Shown one piece after another: positions 18,120 through 27,027 of a stretch of 64,000 bases of DNA. A program made the translations under genes and the position numbers. The stretch's first letter is position 1. Every line of letters begins with the position of its first letter. This stretch comes from Methylobacterium tardum (GTDB lineage: Bacteria; Pseudomonadota; Alphaproteobacteria; Rhizobiales; Beijerinckiaceae), in contig NZ_CP097484.1 of NCBI RefSeq assembly GCF_023546765.1, positions 5,504,501 through 5,568,500 of the forward strand, read 5' to 3'. Under the pieces are notes generated by a model, which made no database searches, was not told the DNA's origin, and saw only the letters and a program-made list of their open reading frames with translations.

Positions 18120-19223
18120 CTAGCCCAGCGCCTCTGCCACCGCCTTGCCGCAGGCCTCCGTATCGGCGTTGCCGCCGAGGTCACGGGTCCGCAGCGTCCG
18201 CTCCGAGAGCACCCGCTCGATCCCGCTGACGATCTCGGCGGCCGCGGCGTGCTCCCCGAGATGCTCCAGCATCATCGCGCCCGACCAGATCTGGCCGATC
18301 GGGTTGGCGATGCCCTGGCCGGCGATGTCGGGCGCCGAGCCGTGGACCGGCTCGAACACCGACGGGTGCACCCGCTCCGGGTTGATGTTGCCCGACGGCG
18401 CGATGCCGATCGTGCCCGTGCAGGCGGGCCCGAGGTCCGACAGGATGTCGCCGAACAGGTTCGAGGCCACCACCACGTCAAACCGGTCCGGGTTCAGGAC
18501 GAAATGCGCGGTCAGGATGTCGATGTGGTACTGGTCCCACCGCACATCGGGATAGGCCTTGGCCATCTCCTTCACCCGCTCGTCCCAGTACGGCATGGTG
18601 ATCGAGATGCCGTTCGACTTGGTGGCCGAGGTCAGGTGCTTGTTCGGGCGCTTCTGGGCCAGCTCGAAGGCGAATTTCAGGACCCGGTCGACCCCGTGGC
18701 GGGTCATGATCGTCTCCTGCAGGGCGAATTCCCGGTCGGTGCCGGCGAACATCCGGCCGCCGGCATTCGAGTACTCGCCCTCGGTGTTCTCCCGGACCAC
18801 CCAGAAGTCGATGTCGCCCGGCTTGCGGTCGGCCAGCGGGCACTTCACTCCCGGCATCAGCCGCACCGGGCGCAGGTTGGCGTACTGGTCGAACTCGCGC
18901 CGGAACAGGATCAGCGAGCCCCACAGCGAGATGTGGTCGGGCACCCGCTCGGGCATGCCGACCGCGCCGAAATAGATCGCGTCGTGCGTCTCGATCTGCG
19001 GCTTCCAGTCCTCCGGCATCATCCGGCCGTGCTTCTCGTAGTAGTCGCAGCTCGCGAAATCGAACCAGTCGAGCTGGAGGCTGAAACCGTGCCGCTTGGC
19101 GGCCTGCTCCAGCACGCGCACGCCCTCGGGCACCACTTCCTTGCCGATGCCGTCGCCGGGGATGACCGCGATGCGATAGCGGCGCTGCTGGCCGGTCTGC
19201 GGGCTTGTCTCTTGGCCGGGCAT
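18120..19223 (-). CDS. Tartrate dehydrogenase / D-malate dehydrogenase
   Basis: A 367-residue beta-decarboxylating dehydrogenase of the isocitrate/isopropylmalate family. The substrate region reads SLWGSLILFRREFDQYANLRP, with VRENTEGEYSN, the catalytic lysine in LTSATKSNGI and metal-binding aspartates in NLFGDILSDLGP. TKSNGISITMPYWDERVKE is typical of the TtuC/DmlA group rather than of LeuB, so it likely oxidises tartrate or D-malate with NAD and Mn2+ in the cytoplasm. GGAGG stands six bases before ATG 19223. It is not clearly in an operon with the CLC gene upstream; 103 bases separate them. Confidence 0.88.
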   Translation of the reverse strand: MPGQETSPQTGQQRRYRIAVIPGDGIGKEVVPEGVRVLEQAAKRHGFSLQLDWFDFASCDYYEKHGRMMPEDWKPQIETHDAIYFGAVGMPERVPDHISLWGSLILFRREFDQYANLRPVRLMPGVKCPLADRKPGDIDFWVVRENTEGEYSNAGGRMFAGTDREFALQETIMTRHGVDRVLKFAFELAQKRPNKHLTSATKSNGISITMPYWDERVKEMAKAYPDVRWDQYHIDILTAHFVLNPDRFDVVVASNLFGDILSDLGPACTGTIGIAPSGNINPERVHPSVFEPVHGSAPDIAGQGIANPIGQIWSGAMMLEHLGEHAAAAEIVSGIERVLSERTLRTRDLGGNADTEACGKAVAEALG

Positions 19224-19326
19224 GGATCCTCCACGGGTTACGGCGTTCGGGCCTTGCGGACCCCTGGTTGCAGGCGCCAGGGTGATTGTTGCTCGCCTGT
19301 GTGCGGTCAACACCCCGGCCTGACAA

Positions 19327-21072
19327 TCAGTCGGTTTCCCCCGCCATGGCCCGGCGCTGGCGGTCGAGTTCGTCGCTGTAGCGCTTGAGCGTGTGGCTCT
19401 CGGTGAGCAGGCCCAGCACCCTGCGGGTCTCGGGCCCGTCGACCACCGCGAGCGCCTCGCTCTCGGTGCGGTCGAAGGCGGCGGCGGCATCCTTGGCGTT
19501 CATGCTGGGCGTCAGGAAGTCGCCGGCGTGGAGCAGCAGGTCGGCGAGCACCGGCTGGGCGTCGGCGGCGGCGTCCCGCGCGGCCGCGTGCGCCTCGGGG
19601 ACGTTGACGATGCCGGCATAGCGCCCGCGCCCGTCGACCGCGATCACCCGGGAGGGCGAGCCGAGCGGATGCGCCCGCAGGAAGGTGGGCAGCGGCGTCT
19701 CGACCGCCACGGTGCCGGGGTCCCGGCGCATCAGCCGGCCCACGGTCAGCGAGCGGATCCAGCCGACATCGTGGGGGCTGCGGATGCTCTCGCCGCGCAG
19801 GTGGAAGCGCCAGGTGGCGAAGGAGTAGCCGAAGGTCTTGCGCACGGTCAGCGAGGACGCGATCACCGCCGCCAGCACGACCCCAGTGATCGGCAGGCTG
19901 CCGGTGACCTCCAGGGCCAGGAACGTCATGGTCAGCGGGCCGCCGATGATCGCCACGGCGAGCGCGCTCATACCGATCACCGCGTAGGCCAGCGGCGTGA
20001 GGCCGAACTGCGCGAGCGGCGGCACCAGCTCGGGGGCCAGGGCCGCGAACAGCTTGCCGGCGATGGCGCCGAGGAACAGCGAGGCGAAGAACAGGCCGCC
20101 CCGGAATCCGGAGCCGATCGAGATCGCCGAGGCCGTGGCCTTGGCGGCGAACAGAGCGGCGAGCGCCGCGATCCCGTGGCCCTGGCCTTCGGCGGCGAAA
20201 TGCATGTGCAGGGCGCCGTGGCCGCCCGAGAGCACCTGCGGCGTCGCCAGCAGGGCCAGGGCGCCGACGCACAGGCCTCCGAAGGCCGGGGCGGCCGCCC
20301 GCGGCAGGCCGGAGGCCTGGACCAACCGCTCCACCAGGGTCACTCCGCGCATGATCAGGATGCCGAGGGCCGCGCAGACCAGCCCGAGGGCGAGACTCGG
20401 CAGGATCTCCATGCTGGTGACGTGCGAGGTCGTGACCGCCTGCATGTCGCCGAGGTCGACCAGCGGCTGCGTCTCGATCAGCGACCGGGAGACGAGGTTG
20501 CCGCACAGCGCCGCGACCACCACCGGCGTGAGCGTGGCGATGGAATAGGTGCCGATGATCAGCTCGAAGGCGTAGAACGCGCCGGCCAGCGGCGCGCCGA
20601 ACCCCGCCGCGATCGCGCCGGCCGCGCCGCAGCCGACCAGGGTGCGCAGGTCGCTGCGCCGCACCTCGAAGGCGATCCCCAGCCGCGAGGCCAGGCCGGA
20701 GGCGATCTGCGTGTAGCCGGCTTCCAGACCCACCGAGGCGCCGCACCCGTTCGAGATCACGTTCTGCAGGGCGAGGTAGACGCTGTCGCGCAGGGACATG
20801 CGGCCGCCATGCAGGGCATTGGCCTCGATCGGGTCGATCGCCGGGCGCTTGCGGGGCCCGCGCAGATAAGCGGCGGCGAGGATCACCAGCCCCAGCAGCG
20901 CGCCGCCGAGGCAGGGCCCCACGAGCAGGAGCGTCGGCGTCACGGCGTCGGCCGCGCTGAGCCGCGTTCCCGCGGGCAATCCGTAGAGCAGCTCGCGCAG
21001 GGTCTGGGTGACCCAGGTCATGGCGGAGACGGCAATCCCCGAGACGCAGCCGACGAGCGTCGCGAGCGCCAC
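19327..21072 (-). CDS. CLC-family chloride channel/transporter with CBS domains
   Basis: A 581-residue membrane protein with about ten helices followed by a C-terminal regulatory pair of CBS domains (about residues 450-570). The CLC core is recognisable (SVGLEAGYTQIASGL, GFGAPLAGAFYAFELI, FRGGLFFASLFLGA), but the usual selectivity motifs are altered: GREGP is GLEAG, keeping the gating glutamate, and GxFxP lacks its proline. The GTG at 21072 is the only standard start, yet family-like sequence continues upstream (GRLRSLVRRSEGGLV) through an open frame to a stop at 21268, with no ATG, GTG or TTG. The real start may be CTG in that stretch or lost to a frameshift. Confidence 0.82.
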   Translation of the reverse strand: MALATLVGCVSGIAVSAMTWVTQTLRELLYGLPAGTRLSAADAVTPTLLLVGPCLGGALLGLVILAAAYLRGPRKRPAIDPIEANALHGGRMSLRDSVYLALQNVISNGCGASVGLEAGYTQIASGLASRLGIAFEVRRSDLRTLVGCGAAGAIAAGFGAPLAGAFYAFELIIGTYSIATLTPVVVAALCGNLVSRSLIETQPLVDLGDMQAVTTSHVTSMEILPSLALGLVCAALGILIMRGVTLVERLVQASGLPRAAAPAFGGLCVGALALLATPQVLSGGHGALHMHFAAEGQGHGIAALAALFAAKATASAISIGSGFRGGLFFASLFLGAIAGKLFAALAPELVPPLAQFGLTPLAYAVIGMSALAVAIIGGPLTMTFLALEVTGSLPITGVVLAAVIASSLTVRKTFGYSFATWRFHLRGESIRSPHDVGWIRSLTVGRLMRRDPGTVAVETPLPTFLRAHPLGSPSRVIAVDGRGRYAGIVNVPEAHAAARDAAADAQPVLADLLLHAGDFLTPSMNAKDAAAAFDRTESEALAVVDGPETRRVLGLLTESHTLKRYSDELDRQRRAMAGETD

Positions 21073-21522
21073 GAGGCCGCCCTCGCTGCGGCGGACGAGG
21101 CTGCGCAGCCGCCCCGGGGCCTGGACGAGGCCCGCACCGGTCCAGCGCCGACGGGCGCGGCGGCCCGGCCGGGCCTGCGCCCGCCCTGGCGTTTCGGCGG
21201 AGGCCTGCCCCCGCCCGCGGCCGCCGCTGGCTGTCGCGCGCTCACGGTCCGTCTCGTCGCCCCCGGATCAGCGCGACGCGGTCCCAGCGACGCGTCGGCC
21301 TTCCGGTCGCAGTTAGAGCCCCGGCCGTCCACGTTGCAAACGCACCCGCCCCGGCGGAGCGCGGCTCCGGACCCTGGTGCGGGGCAGAGCCGCCGGGCCA
21401 TGCCGGCCATCCGGTCGCCCGCGTCGGCACGGCGCGACGTCGCGGTCGCGGCATCCCGCGCAGGGCCCGGGCGCCGAATCGGCCCTGTGTCCACCGGCCC
21501 CACATCCCTGCGCGCGGATGCC

Positions 21523-21551
21523 TTGAAAACTGCCGCGGGCCACGATACACC
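21523..21551 (+). promoter_or_regulatory. Candidate promoter for tRNA-His
   Basis: TTGAAA at 21523-21528 and TACACC at 21546-21551 are separated by 17 bases, and the tRNA begins 10 bases after the second box. Spacing and position fit a housekeeping sigma-factor promoter. The match to consensus is good at -35 and moderate at -10. Confidence 0.5.
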
Positions 21552-21561
21552 GCCCGCCAGT

Positions 21562-21638
21562 GCCGCCGTAGCTCAGTTGGTTAGAGCACCAGATTGTGGA
21601 TCTGGGGGTCCCCCGTTCGAGCCGGGGCGGTGGTACCA
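21562..21638 (+). tRNA. tRNA-His (anticodon GTG)
   Basis: A 77-base gene with CCA encoded. The acceptor strands GCCGCCG and CGGTGGT pair with two G-U wobbles; the D arm is GCTCAGTTGGTTAGAGC; the anticodon loop TTGTGGA carries GTG at 21596-21598; the T arm is CCCCG-TTCGAGC-CGGGG. Pairing puts G1 opposite U72 and A at position 73, with T rather than G at -1. That is the divergent tRNA-His of many Alphaproteobacteria, which lack the otherwise universal G-1:C73. Confidence 0.95.
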
Positions 21639-21660
21639 TCCATTCAGCTCGACAGCGCAA

Positions 21661-21688
21661 GGGGTTGGCGGATCGCCGACCCCTTTTG
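21661..21688 (+). terminator. Rho-independent terminator after tRNA-His
   Basis: GGGGTTGGC and GCCGACCCC (one T-G pair) flank the loop GGATC, and TTTT follows at once. This is 23 bases after the CCA of tRNA-His and fits its transcription stop. Confidence 0.75.
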
Positions 21689-21991
21689 CTTGAACGGGCC
21701 CGGATCTGGCGCTCCCGCGGAACCGGCCGATCGCGGCATCGGGTTCGATCCACGGACCCGGAGCGTGCGCGAGACGCTTCTCCGATCCTGTAATGATCGC
21801 GCCCGAGCATGCGCACGGCGCGACGCGCCATTTTCGCTCGTGCGGGCTCCGGAAGAAGGCAATGGCCCGCGCGCTCCCGCGGCCGGCAGCCCGCAGTTGA
21901 ATTTGCGCGTATGTTATAGAATCGCCTAATTTGGCCGCTTAATGTGATGACCCCGCGGGGATTGACTATTTTCATATGGGTGAAGACCGAT

Positions 21992-22327
21992 ATGGATAGT
22001 AGGATGCAGCAGGATCAACTTGAGATCGTCAGCGCGCTGGCGGCCTCTCTGGCCGACCGGATGCTGATGGAGCGCCTGACGCGCGGAACGCTTCCGCTGG
22101 CGCATGCCGGCCGGCTGTGGACCGCGTCGCTCCTTCTCGAAGAGCACGAGCGCCCGATTCCCGGCATCGTGACGGATGTCCTGGAACAGGTCCGTCACGT
22201 CGAGCCGGCCGACGGCGCGGATCCGGAAGCCGGTCCGGATGTGACGGACGCGGACGACCGGCCGGCGCCGCGCACCGGCCGGCTGATCCGGCTGCTGCGC
22301 CCGTTCCGGCCGGCGGCCGAGGCCTGA
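21992..22327 (+). CDS. Small hypothetical protein
   Basis: An unrecognised protein of 111 residues. The first two thirds look helical and amphipathic (QDQLEIVSALAASLADRMLMERL, then GRLWTASLLLEEHERPIPGIV); the last third is Asp/Pro/Arg-rich and probably unstructured. GGGTGAAGAC at 21978-21987 lies before ATG 21992; ATG 22004 in frame is an alternative. It stands alone between the tRNA-His terminator and hpt. No signal peptide or membrane segment is seen. Confidence 0.5.
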   Translation: MDSRMQQDQLEIVSALAASLADRMLMERLTRGTLPLAHAGRLWTASLLLEEHERPIPGIVTDVLEQVRHVEPADGADPEAGPDVTDADDRPAPRTGRLIRLLRPFRPAAEA

Positions 22328-22474
22328 CGCCTCCGGGGACGGCGTCGCCCGGCCGGTGACACGGCCGCCCATCTCGTGGATCCGGAGTTTCCCCGGCGCG
22401 CCGGGGGCGCTAAGACCGGTGCCGATCGCGGCGGCGGGTCCCGCCCCGCGGCCGGGCTTTCCGGGACACGTGAG

Positions 22475-23041
22475 ATGACCATCCCTGAACGGCGCGTTCG
22501 AATCCTGTTCGACGAGGCGGCGATCGCCAAGCGCAACGACGAGCTGGCTGAGGAGATCCTGGCCGCGCGGCCGGAGAACCTCCTCGTCGTGGCGGTGCTC
22601 AAGGGCAGCTTCATGTTCGCCGCCGACCTGCTCCGGGCCCTGCACCGGGTCGGGCTCGCGCCGCAGGTCGAGTTCGTGCACCTGTCGAGCTATCGCACCG
22701 GGACGGTCTCCACCGGGCAGGTCGAGATCCTGCGCGACGTGCAGAGCGAGGTCCGCGGGCGGGACGTCCTGCTCGTCGACGACATCCTGGAATCCGGCCG
22801 GACCGTCGTCTTCGCCAAGGATCTGCTCATGGCGCGCGGCGCGCGGCGGGTGCTCACCGCGGTGCTCCTCGAAAAGCCGGGCAAGCGCGCGGTGACGATC
22901 GATGCGGATTTCGTCGGCTTCACCTGCCCCGACGTGTTCGTCGTCGGCTACGGCATGGACGCGGCCCACGCCTTCCGGCAGCTGCCCTTCGTGGGCGTGG
23001 TCGATTACGGCAGCGCGGATCCCGACCTGTTCGACCCGTGA
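22475..23041 (+). CDS. hpt: Hypoxanthine phosphoribosyltransferase
   Basis: A 188-residue purine salvage enzyme that makes IMP (and GMP) from hypoxanthine (guanine) and PRPP in the cytoplasm. The PRPP-binding motif is VLLVDDILESGRTV, the pyrophosphate loop is VAVLKGSFMFAADL with EFVHLSSYRTG, and the purine site is FVGFTCPDVFVVGYGMD. The length and motifs match the bacterial Hpt family. It lies directly upstream of cpdR in the same direction, with 169 bases between them. Confidence 0.92.
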   Translation: MTIPERRVRILFDEAAIAKRNDELAEEILAARPENLLVVAVLKGSFMFAADLLRALHRVGLAPQVEFVHLSSYRTGTVSTGQVEILRDVQSEVRGRDVLLVDDILESGRTVVFAKDLLMARGARRVLTAVLLEKPGKRAVTIDADFVGFTCPDVFVVGYGMDAAHAFRQLPFVGVVDYGSADPDLFDP

Positions 23042-23210
23042 GCCGGCTCGCAACAGGGCGCGACATTTTGGCCTCTCCGCGCGCGGCGGCGGCCGTTTCG
23101 GAACGCAACGTCTTGACAGGCGGCGGATCCGTCGGCGTCTGTCGTCTCCTCAAGAGCTAGGCGTCATCGCGGCGGGACGCTCGCGGGATCGGGGACGTTT
23201 GCGGGACCAC

Positions 23211-23576
23211 ATGGCGCGCATCCTTCTGGTGGATGACGAAGAGACCGTCCGGGGCTTCCTGAAGCGGGGGCTCGAGATCGACGGGCACGCCGTCGTGACC
23301 GCCAATGACGGCAGCGACGGGCTCGACCGGCTCAACGAGGCCGATGGCGGCTTCGACCTGATGCTCACCGACATCCGCATGCCGCTCATGGACGGCATCG
23401 CCCTGGCGCTCGCCGCCAAGCGCGACTTCCCGGAGCTGACCATCCTGCTGATGACCGGCTTCGCCGACCAGCGCGAGCGGGCGCGGGGGCTCGACGCCAT
23501 CGTCACCGACGTGCTGACGAAGCCGTTCTCCCTCGCGGACCTGCGCGCCACGGTGAGGCGGGCGCTCGCCGCCTGA
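23211..23576 (+). CDS. cpdR: Cell-cycle response regulator CpdR
   Basis: A single receiver domain of 121 residues. The acidic pair is D8-D9, the phosphorylation site is D54 in LTDIRMPLMDGIALALAA, and TGFADQRERARGLD with TKPFSLADLRA matches the CpdR signature of Alphaproteobacteria. In Caulobacter, unphosphorylated CpdR brings ClpXP to the cell pole and primes it to degrade cell-cycle proteins; phosphate reaches it from CckA through ChpT. The ChpT gene is also in this window (39348). The protein ends in Ala-Ala, which may matter for its own turnover by ClpXP (inference). A TTGACA at 23113-23118 may be its -35 box; the -10 is unclear. Confidence 0.87.
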   Translation: MARILLVDDEETVRGFLKRGLEIDGHAVVTANDGSDGLDRLNEADGGFDLMLTDIRMPLMDGIALALAAKRDFPELTILLMTGFADQRERARGLDAIVTDVLTKPFSLADLRATVRRALAA

Positions 23577-23836
23577 ACGGCCGGGCCTCCGGACCGGCGC
23601 GGCGGGCCGCTCCGCGCGGGACGGCCGTCGGTGCGCCGCAGGGCTGATCCCCTCGGGCGCCGCAGGAGGGAAGGACGTCTGCACGGAGGGCGCGTCCGCT
23701 CGTCGTCCTCGGCACCTCGCGGCGCGGCGGCTTTGGGATATGGTCCGCCCAGCGACGGCGCACCGATGCGGCGCCCGCCCGCCCATCGGCTCCGGCCGGG
23801 ACAGGCGCGGTCCGTGGGACTCTTGATGGCCTGACC
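23577..23836. other. Intergenic region after cpdR
   Basis: In these 260 bases I see no gene, terminator or repeat; frames on both strands are Arg-rich and without family resemblance. Confidence 0.35.
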
Positions 23837-25902
23837 ATGACCTCAGACACGCGACTCGAAGTCCCCACCGAAGAGACCTTCAACACGGAAGGCTATCTCG
23901 CGGCCAATCCCGACGTGCGAGCGGCGGGGATGTCGGCGCGCCTCCATTTCGAGCTTCACGGGCGTCGCGAGGGACGCGTGCAATATGCCGGGCCGCCCGA
24001 CCCGCGCGTCACGCGCATCACCGTCATGGGCAACTGCCGGCGCCGGTCCTGGCCCTGTGTCTGCGCACGATGCTGCCGGACGCCGAGATCCACGGTGTCC
24101 ATCTCGGGGTCATGAGCACCGAGACCGTCGCCGCGAGCGACCTAGTCCTGCTCCAGACCGAATTCGCCGCGCTCGCCGACAACCGGGAGATCATCCCCGC
24201 GCGGCAGGCCGAGCGCCTGCGGCTCTGGCCGACCTTCTACCACTCGGGGTTTCACCCCGATCTGGTCTATGCGCGGGCGGGTGACGGCCCACTCGCGAGC
24301 CCCCTTCACGAGTATAATTCGGCGCTGGTCCTCTACGGGTGGCTGCGCGGCCTGACGATCGGGCAGACGATCAACCTGTTCCGCGAGGAGGTGTTCGACC
24401 GGCTCGGCTATTTCGACCACGCCACGAGCGCGGATGCCTATCTCGCCGAGGATTTCGCGCGGGCCGGGCTCGACGGCGAGGCGCTGCTGGGCGATCTGAA
24501 GCGGCTCGCCCCGTTCTGCCATGCCGTCAACCACCCGACGCTCGCCGCCCTTGGGCGCATCGCGGAGGCGGTGCTCGCACCGACCGACCTGTCCGTCTCG
24601 GTGCGCCATGTCGAGCGGTTCCTGGCCGATCCGCTCCTGTCCGGTCCGGTCTGGCCGGTCTACCCGCATGTGGCGGACCGCCTCGGCCTCCCGGGCAGCT
24701 ACGACTTCAAGGCGCCGGGCACGCCCGGCCGCATCCTCGACCTCGAAGGGTTCGTGAGCGGCGCCTTCGCCCTGTACGCGGCGCATGATCGCGCCGCGAT
24801 CCAGGTCGCGCGGCTGACCGAGCAGGCGGACCGCTACCGCGACCTGGAAGACCTGGCGCGTCCCACGCCCCGGCGCAGCGCCAATCCCTACGCGAAGCTG
24901 CCGGATCATCATTTCTGGCGGCGGGCCGTGGCGGGCGTTGCGTCGGCGGATCTCGATCCGGTGACGAAGCCCGGATTCCAGCTCACCCCCGCCGACCGGA
25001 TCGCCACCGCCGGCAGCTGTTTCGCGCAGCATATCGCGCGCACGCTGATCGATCGCGGATTCAACTATCACGTCACGGAACCCGGTCCGGGCGGCTCCGA
25101 CCTGTTCACCGCCCGGTTCGGCAACATCTACAGCGCCCGGCAATTGCTGCAGCTCGCCCGTCGCTGCTACGGGCTGTTCCAGCCCCAGGACGTCGCCTGG
25201 ACCCGGCCCGACGGCCGCTTCGCCGACCCGTTCCGGCCGCAGATCGAGCCCGACGGGTACGCGTCGGAGCAGGCGGTGTCGCAGGCCCTGCCGCCTCACC
25301 TCGCCGCCGTGCGGCGGATGTTCGAGGAAAGCCACCTGTTCATCTTCACCGTGGGACTCACGGAGATCTGGGAGTCGACCGTCGACGGCGCGGTCTTCCC
25401 GGTCGCCCCCGGGGTGGTCGCGCTGCCGCCGGACCCGTCCCGGTATCGGTTCGTGAACATGAGCGTGGCGGAGGTGCGGGCGGATCTGGCCGAGTTCATC
25501 GGCCTCGTCCGCCAGCACAATCCGGACCTCAAGATCCTGCTGACGGTCTCGCCGGTGCCGCTCGTCGCCACGTATGAGGACCGGCACGTGCTGCAAGCCA
25601 CGACCTACAGCAAGTCCGCCTTGCGGGCAGCCGTAGACGAGATCTGTCGGGACCACGCGGCGGTCGATTACTTCCCCTCCTACGAGATCATCACCAGCTG
25701 GCACAACGGCGGCGCCTATTTCGAGGCCGATCTGCGCTCGGTCGCGGAGAGCGGCGTCGCCCACGTGATGCGGGTCTTCGAGCGGCATTACCTGCGGACC
25801 GTCGACCGGCCGGCGGCGCGTCAGGACGCGGCGCTGCGGGCCGAGTTCGCGCGCGCGTCGAAGATCCTCTGCGACGAGGAAGCTCTGGACACGGGGCGCT
25901 GA
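23837..25902 (+). pseudogene. WcbI-like plus GSCFA-domain protein, frameshifted near 24038
   Basis: Two frames join into one protein of about 688 residues. The first (from ATG 23837) gives FNTEGYLAANPDVRAAGM and LHFELHGRREGR, an N-terminal module common in glycan-related proteins, then ITVMGNC, the start of a WcbI-type acetyltransferase domain (family motif GNCQ). After one missing base at about 24038 the second frame continues APVLALCLRTMLPDAEIHGV, WPTFYHSGFHPDLVYA and, near residue 380 of the whole, the GSCFA domain (ATAGSCFAQHIARTL, then FTVGLTEIWE). WcbI and GSCFA domains are linked to surface polysaccharide modification. The break may be an assembly error. If real, only the downstream part (ATG 24070) could be made, lacking the WcbI catalytic start. 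Confidence 0.75.
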
Positions 25903-26138
25903 GAGGCTCCGATCGCGGGCCGGCGACGCGGTCGGCGCTCCCGGGACTGGGCTTGATGGGCCGATGCGGCACGCGCGACGCAGCGGGCGGGATCGGGCGT
26001 CCCTGCCGGCGCGTTCGGCTCCGGCCCGCGCGTTTGAGCCGGCTGTATTCAGGCGAACTTAAACATTCCCCTTAGGCGGGACTTCATGAAAGCGTGGCAG
26101 TCTTTGTCTGATCAGATCAGGCCGAGCACAGTCACGCC
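25903..26138. other. Intergenic region upstream of small membrane proteins
   Basis: 236 bases without a recognisable gene. The right half is richer in A and T (around GAACTTAAACATTCCCCTTA, 26054-26073) than the surroundings and is the likely promoter region for the two small membrane-protein genes that follow; no exact promoter match is seen. Confidence 0.3.
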
Positions 26139-26471
26139 ATGTACCGCCGGGACCGGGAGATTGATGCGCCGCCGCTCCACCCGGACCGGTACGAGTGGGA
26201 TGCCTCGGAGCCGGACTGGACCGCGGGCCGGGACGGGCCGCGGCCCGCGCGGAAGGGGGTCTTCAGCAGGCTCGGTGCGCTCCTGAAGTTCGCGACCCTG
26301 GCGCTGCCGGTGGCGTTCTTCCTCTACGGCAGTCTGGCCGATTGCAGCGGGCGTCCCGCCGCAGGCTGGCTCGGGCTCGTCGGGGCGGGCGCCTGCGCGC
26401 GCAGCGAATTGCTCGGCAGCGTCCTCTCGATGCAGGACAATTTCGCGTTCCTGAAGCGCCTGATCGACTGA
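26139..26471 (+). CDS. Small single-pass membrane protein
   Basis: An unrecognised protein of 110 residues. An Asp/Arg-rich cytoplasmic N-terminus (about 1-45) is followed by one membrane segment (LKFATLALPVAFFLYGSLA), then DCSGRPAAGWLGLVGAGACA, in which two cysteines could pair outside the membrane, and an amphipathic end. The same plan (charged N-terminus, one segment, a Cys, an amphipathic C-terminus) recurs in the next gene. No strong ribosome binding site is seen before the ATG. Confidence 0.55.
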   Translation: MYRRDREIDAPPLHPDRYEWDASEPDWTAGRDGPRPARKGVFSRLGALLKFATLALPVAFFLYGSLADCSGRPAAGWLGLVGAGACARSELLGSVLSMQDNFAFLKRLID

Positions 26472-26611
26472 CAGCGCCTCGCAGGAGGCCGGGGCATCCG
26501 GAGGCCTTCCCCTGACCGCGACAGTCCGACGGATGGCGCGTGAGGGACCTTCGCGCCCGCCGCTGCCCCCCGACCCGATCCGCCTCAGCACCCCCGTTCC
26601 GCGAGCCCGCC

Positions 26612-26986
26612 ATGTCCAGCCGCTCCCTCACCCCCGCCTCCGGCAACACGCCCGACGCCGTCGAGGAGGCGCAGTTCCGCGCCCGTATGGCGCGGGTCGG
26701 GCCTGATCGCGGTGGGCGGCGTGCGCACCGGAGCGGCGCCCCCGGACGGGGCCGCGGCGTCCGGCTCGGCTGGAAGGGCTGGCTCGTCGTCGATGGTCTG
26801 GTCGTGCTCCTGGTCGTGGCCGGCGTGGTCTCCTGGCCGCCGGTCCAGGCCTGCCGGCATCAGGATCGGACAACCGGGTTCTACGCAGGGGATTCCCTCG
26901 ACAAGTGCATCCGGCGGGGCATCGCCGCCCGGATCGACTTGGCCGACCAGCGCATCAAGAGCCTGATGCGCGGCTCCGGCCACTGA
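26612..26986 (+). CDS. Small single-pass membrane protein
   Basis: An unrecognised protein of 124 residues. A Ser/Arg/Gly-rich N-terminus (about 1-60) leads into one membrane segment (GWLVVDGLVVLLVVAGVVSW) and a C-terminal part FYAGDSLDKCIRRGIAARI that looks amphipathic and contains one of two cysteines. ATG 26612 follows the weak ACCCCCGTTCCGCGAGCCCG. Similarity of plan to the gene at 26139 suggests a tandem pair, though sequence identity between them is low. Confidence 0.5.
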   Translation: MSSRSLTPASGNTPDAVEEAQFRARMARVGPDRGGRRAHRSGAPGRGRGVRLGWKGWLVVDGLVVLLVVAGVVSWPPVQACRHQDRTTGFYAGDSLDKCIRRGIAARIDLADQRIKSLMRGSGH

Positions 26987-27027
26987 ACGCGCCGTCCTGA
27001 TCACCCGGGCCAGGTACAGGGACGATT

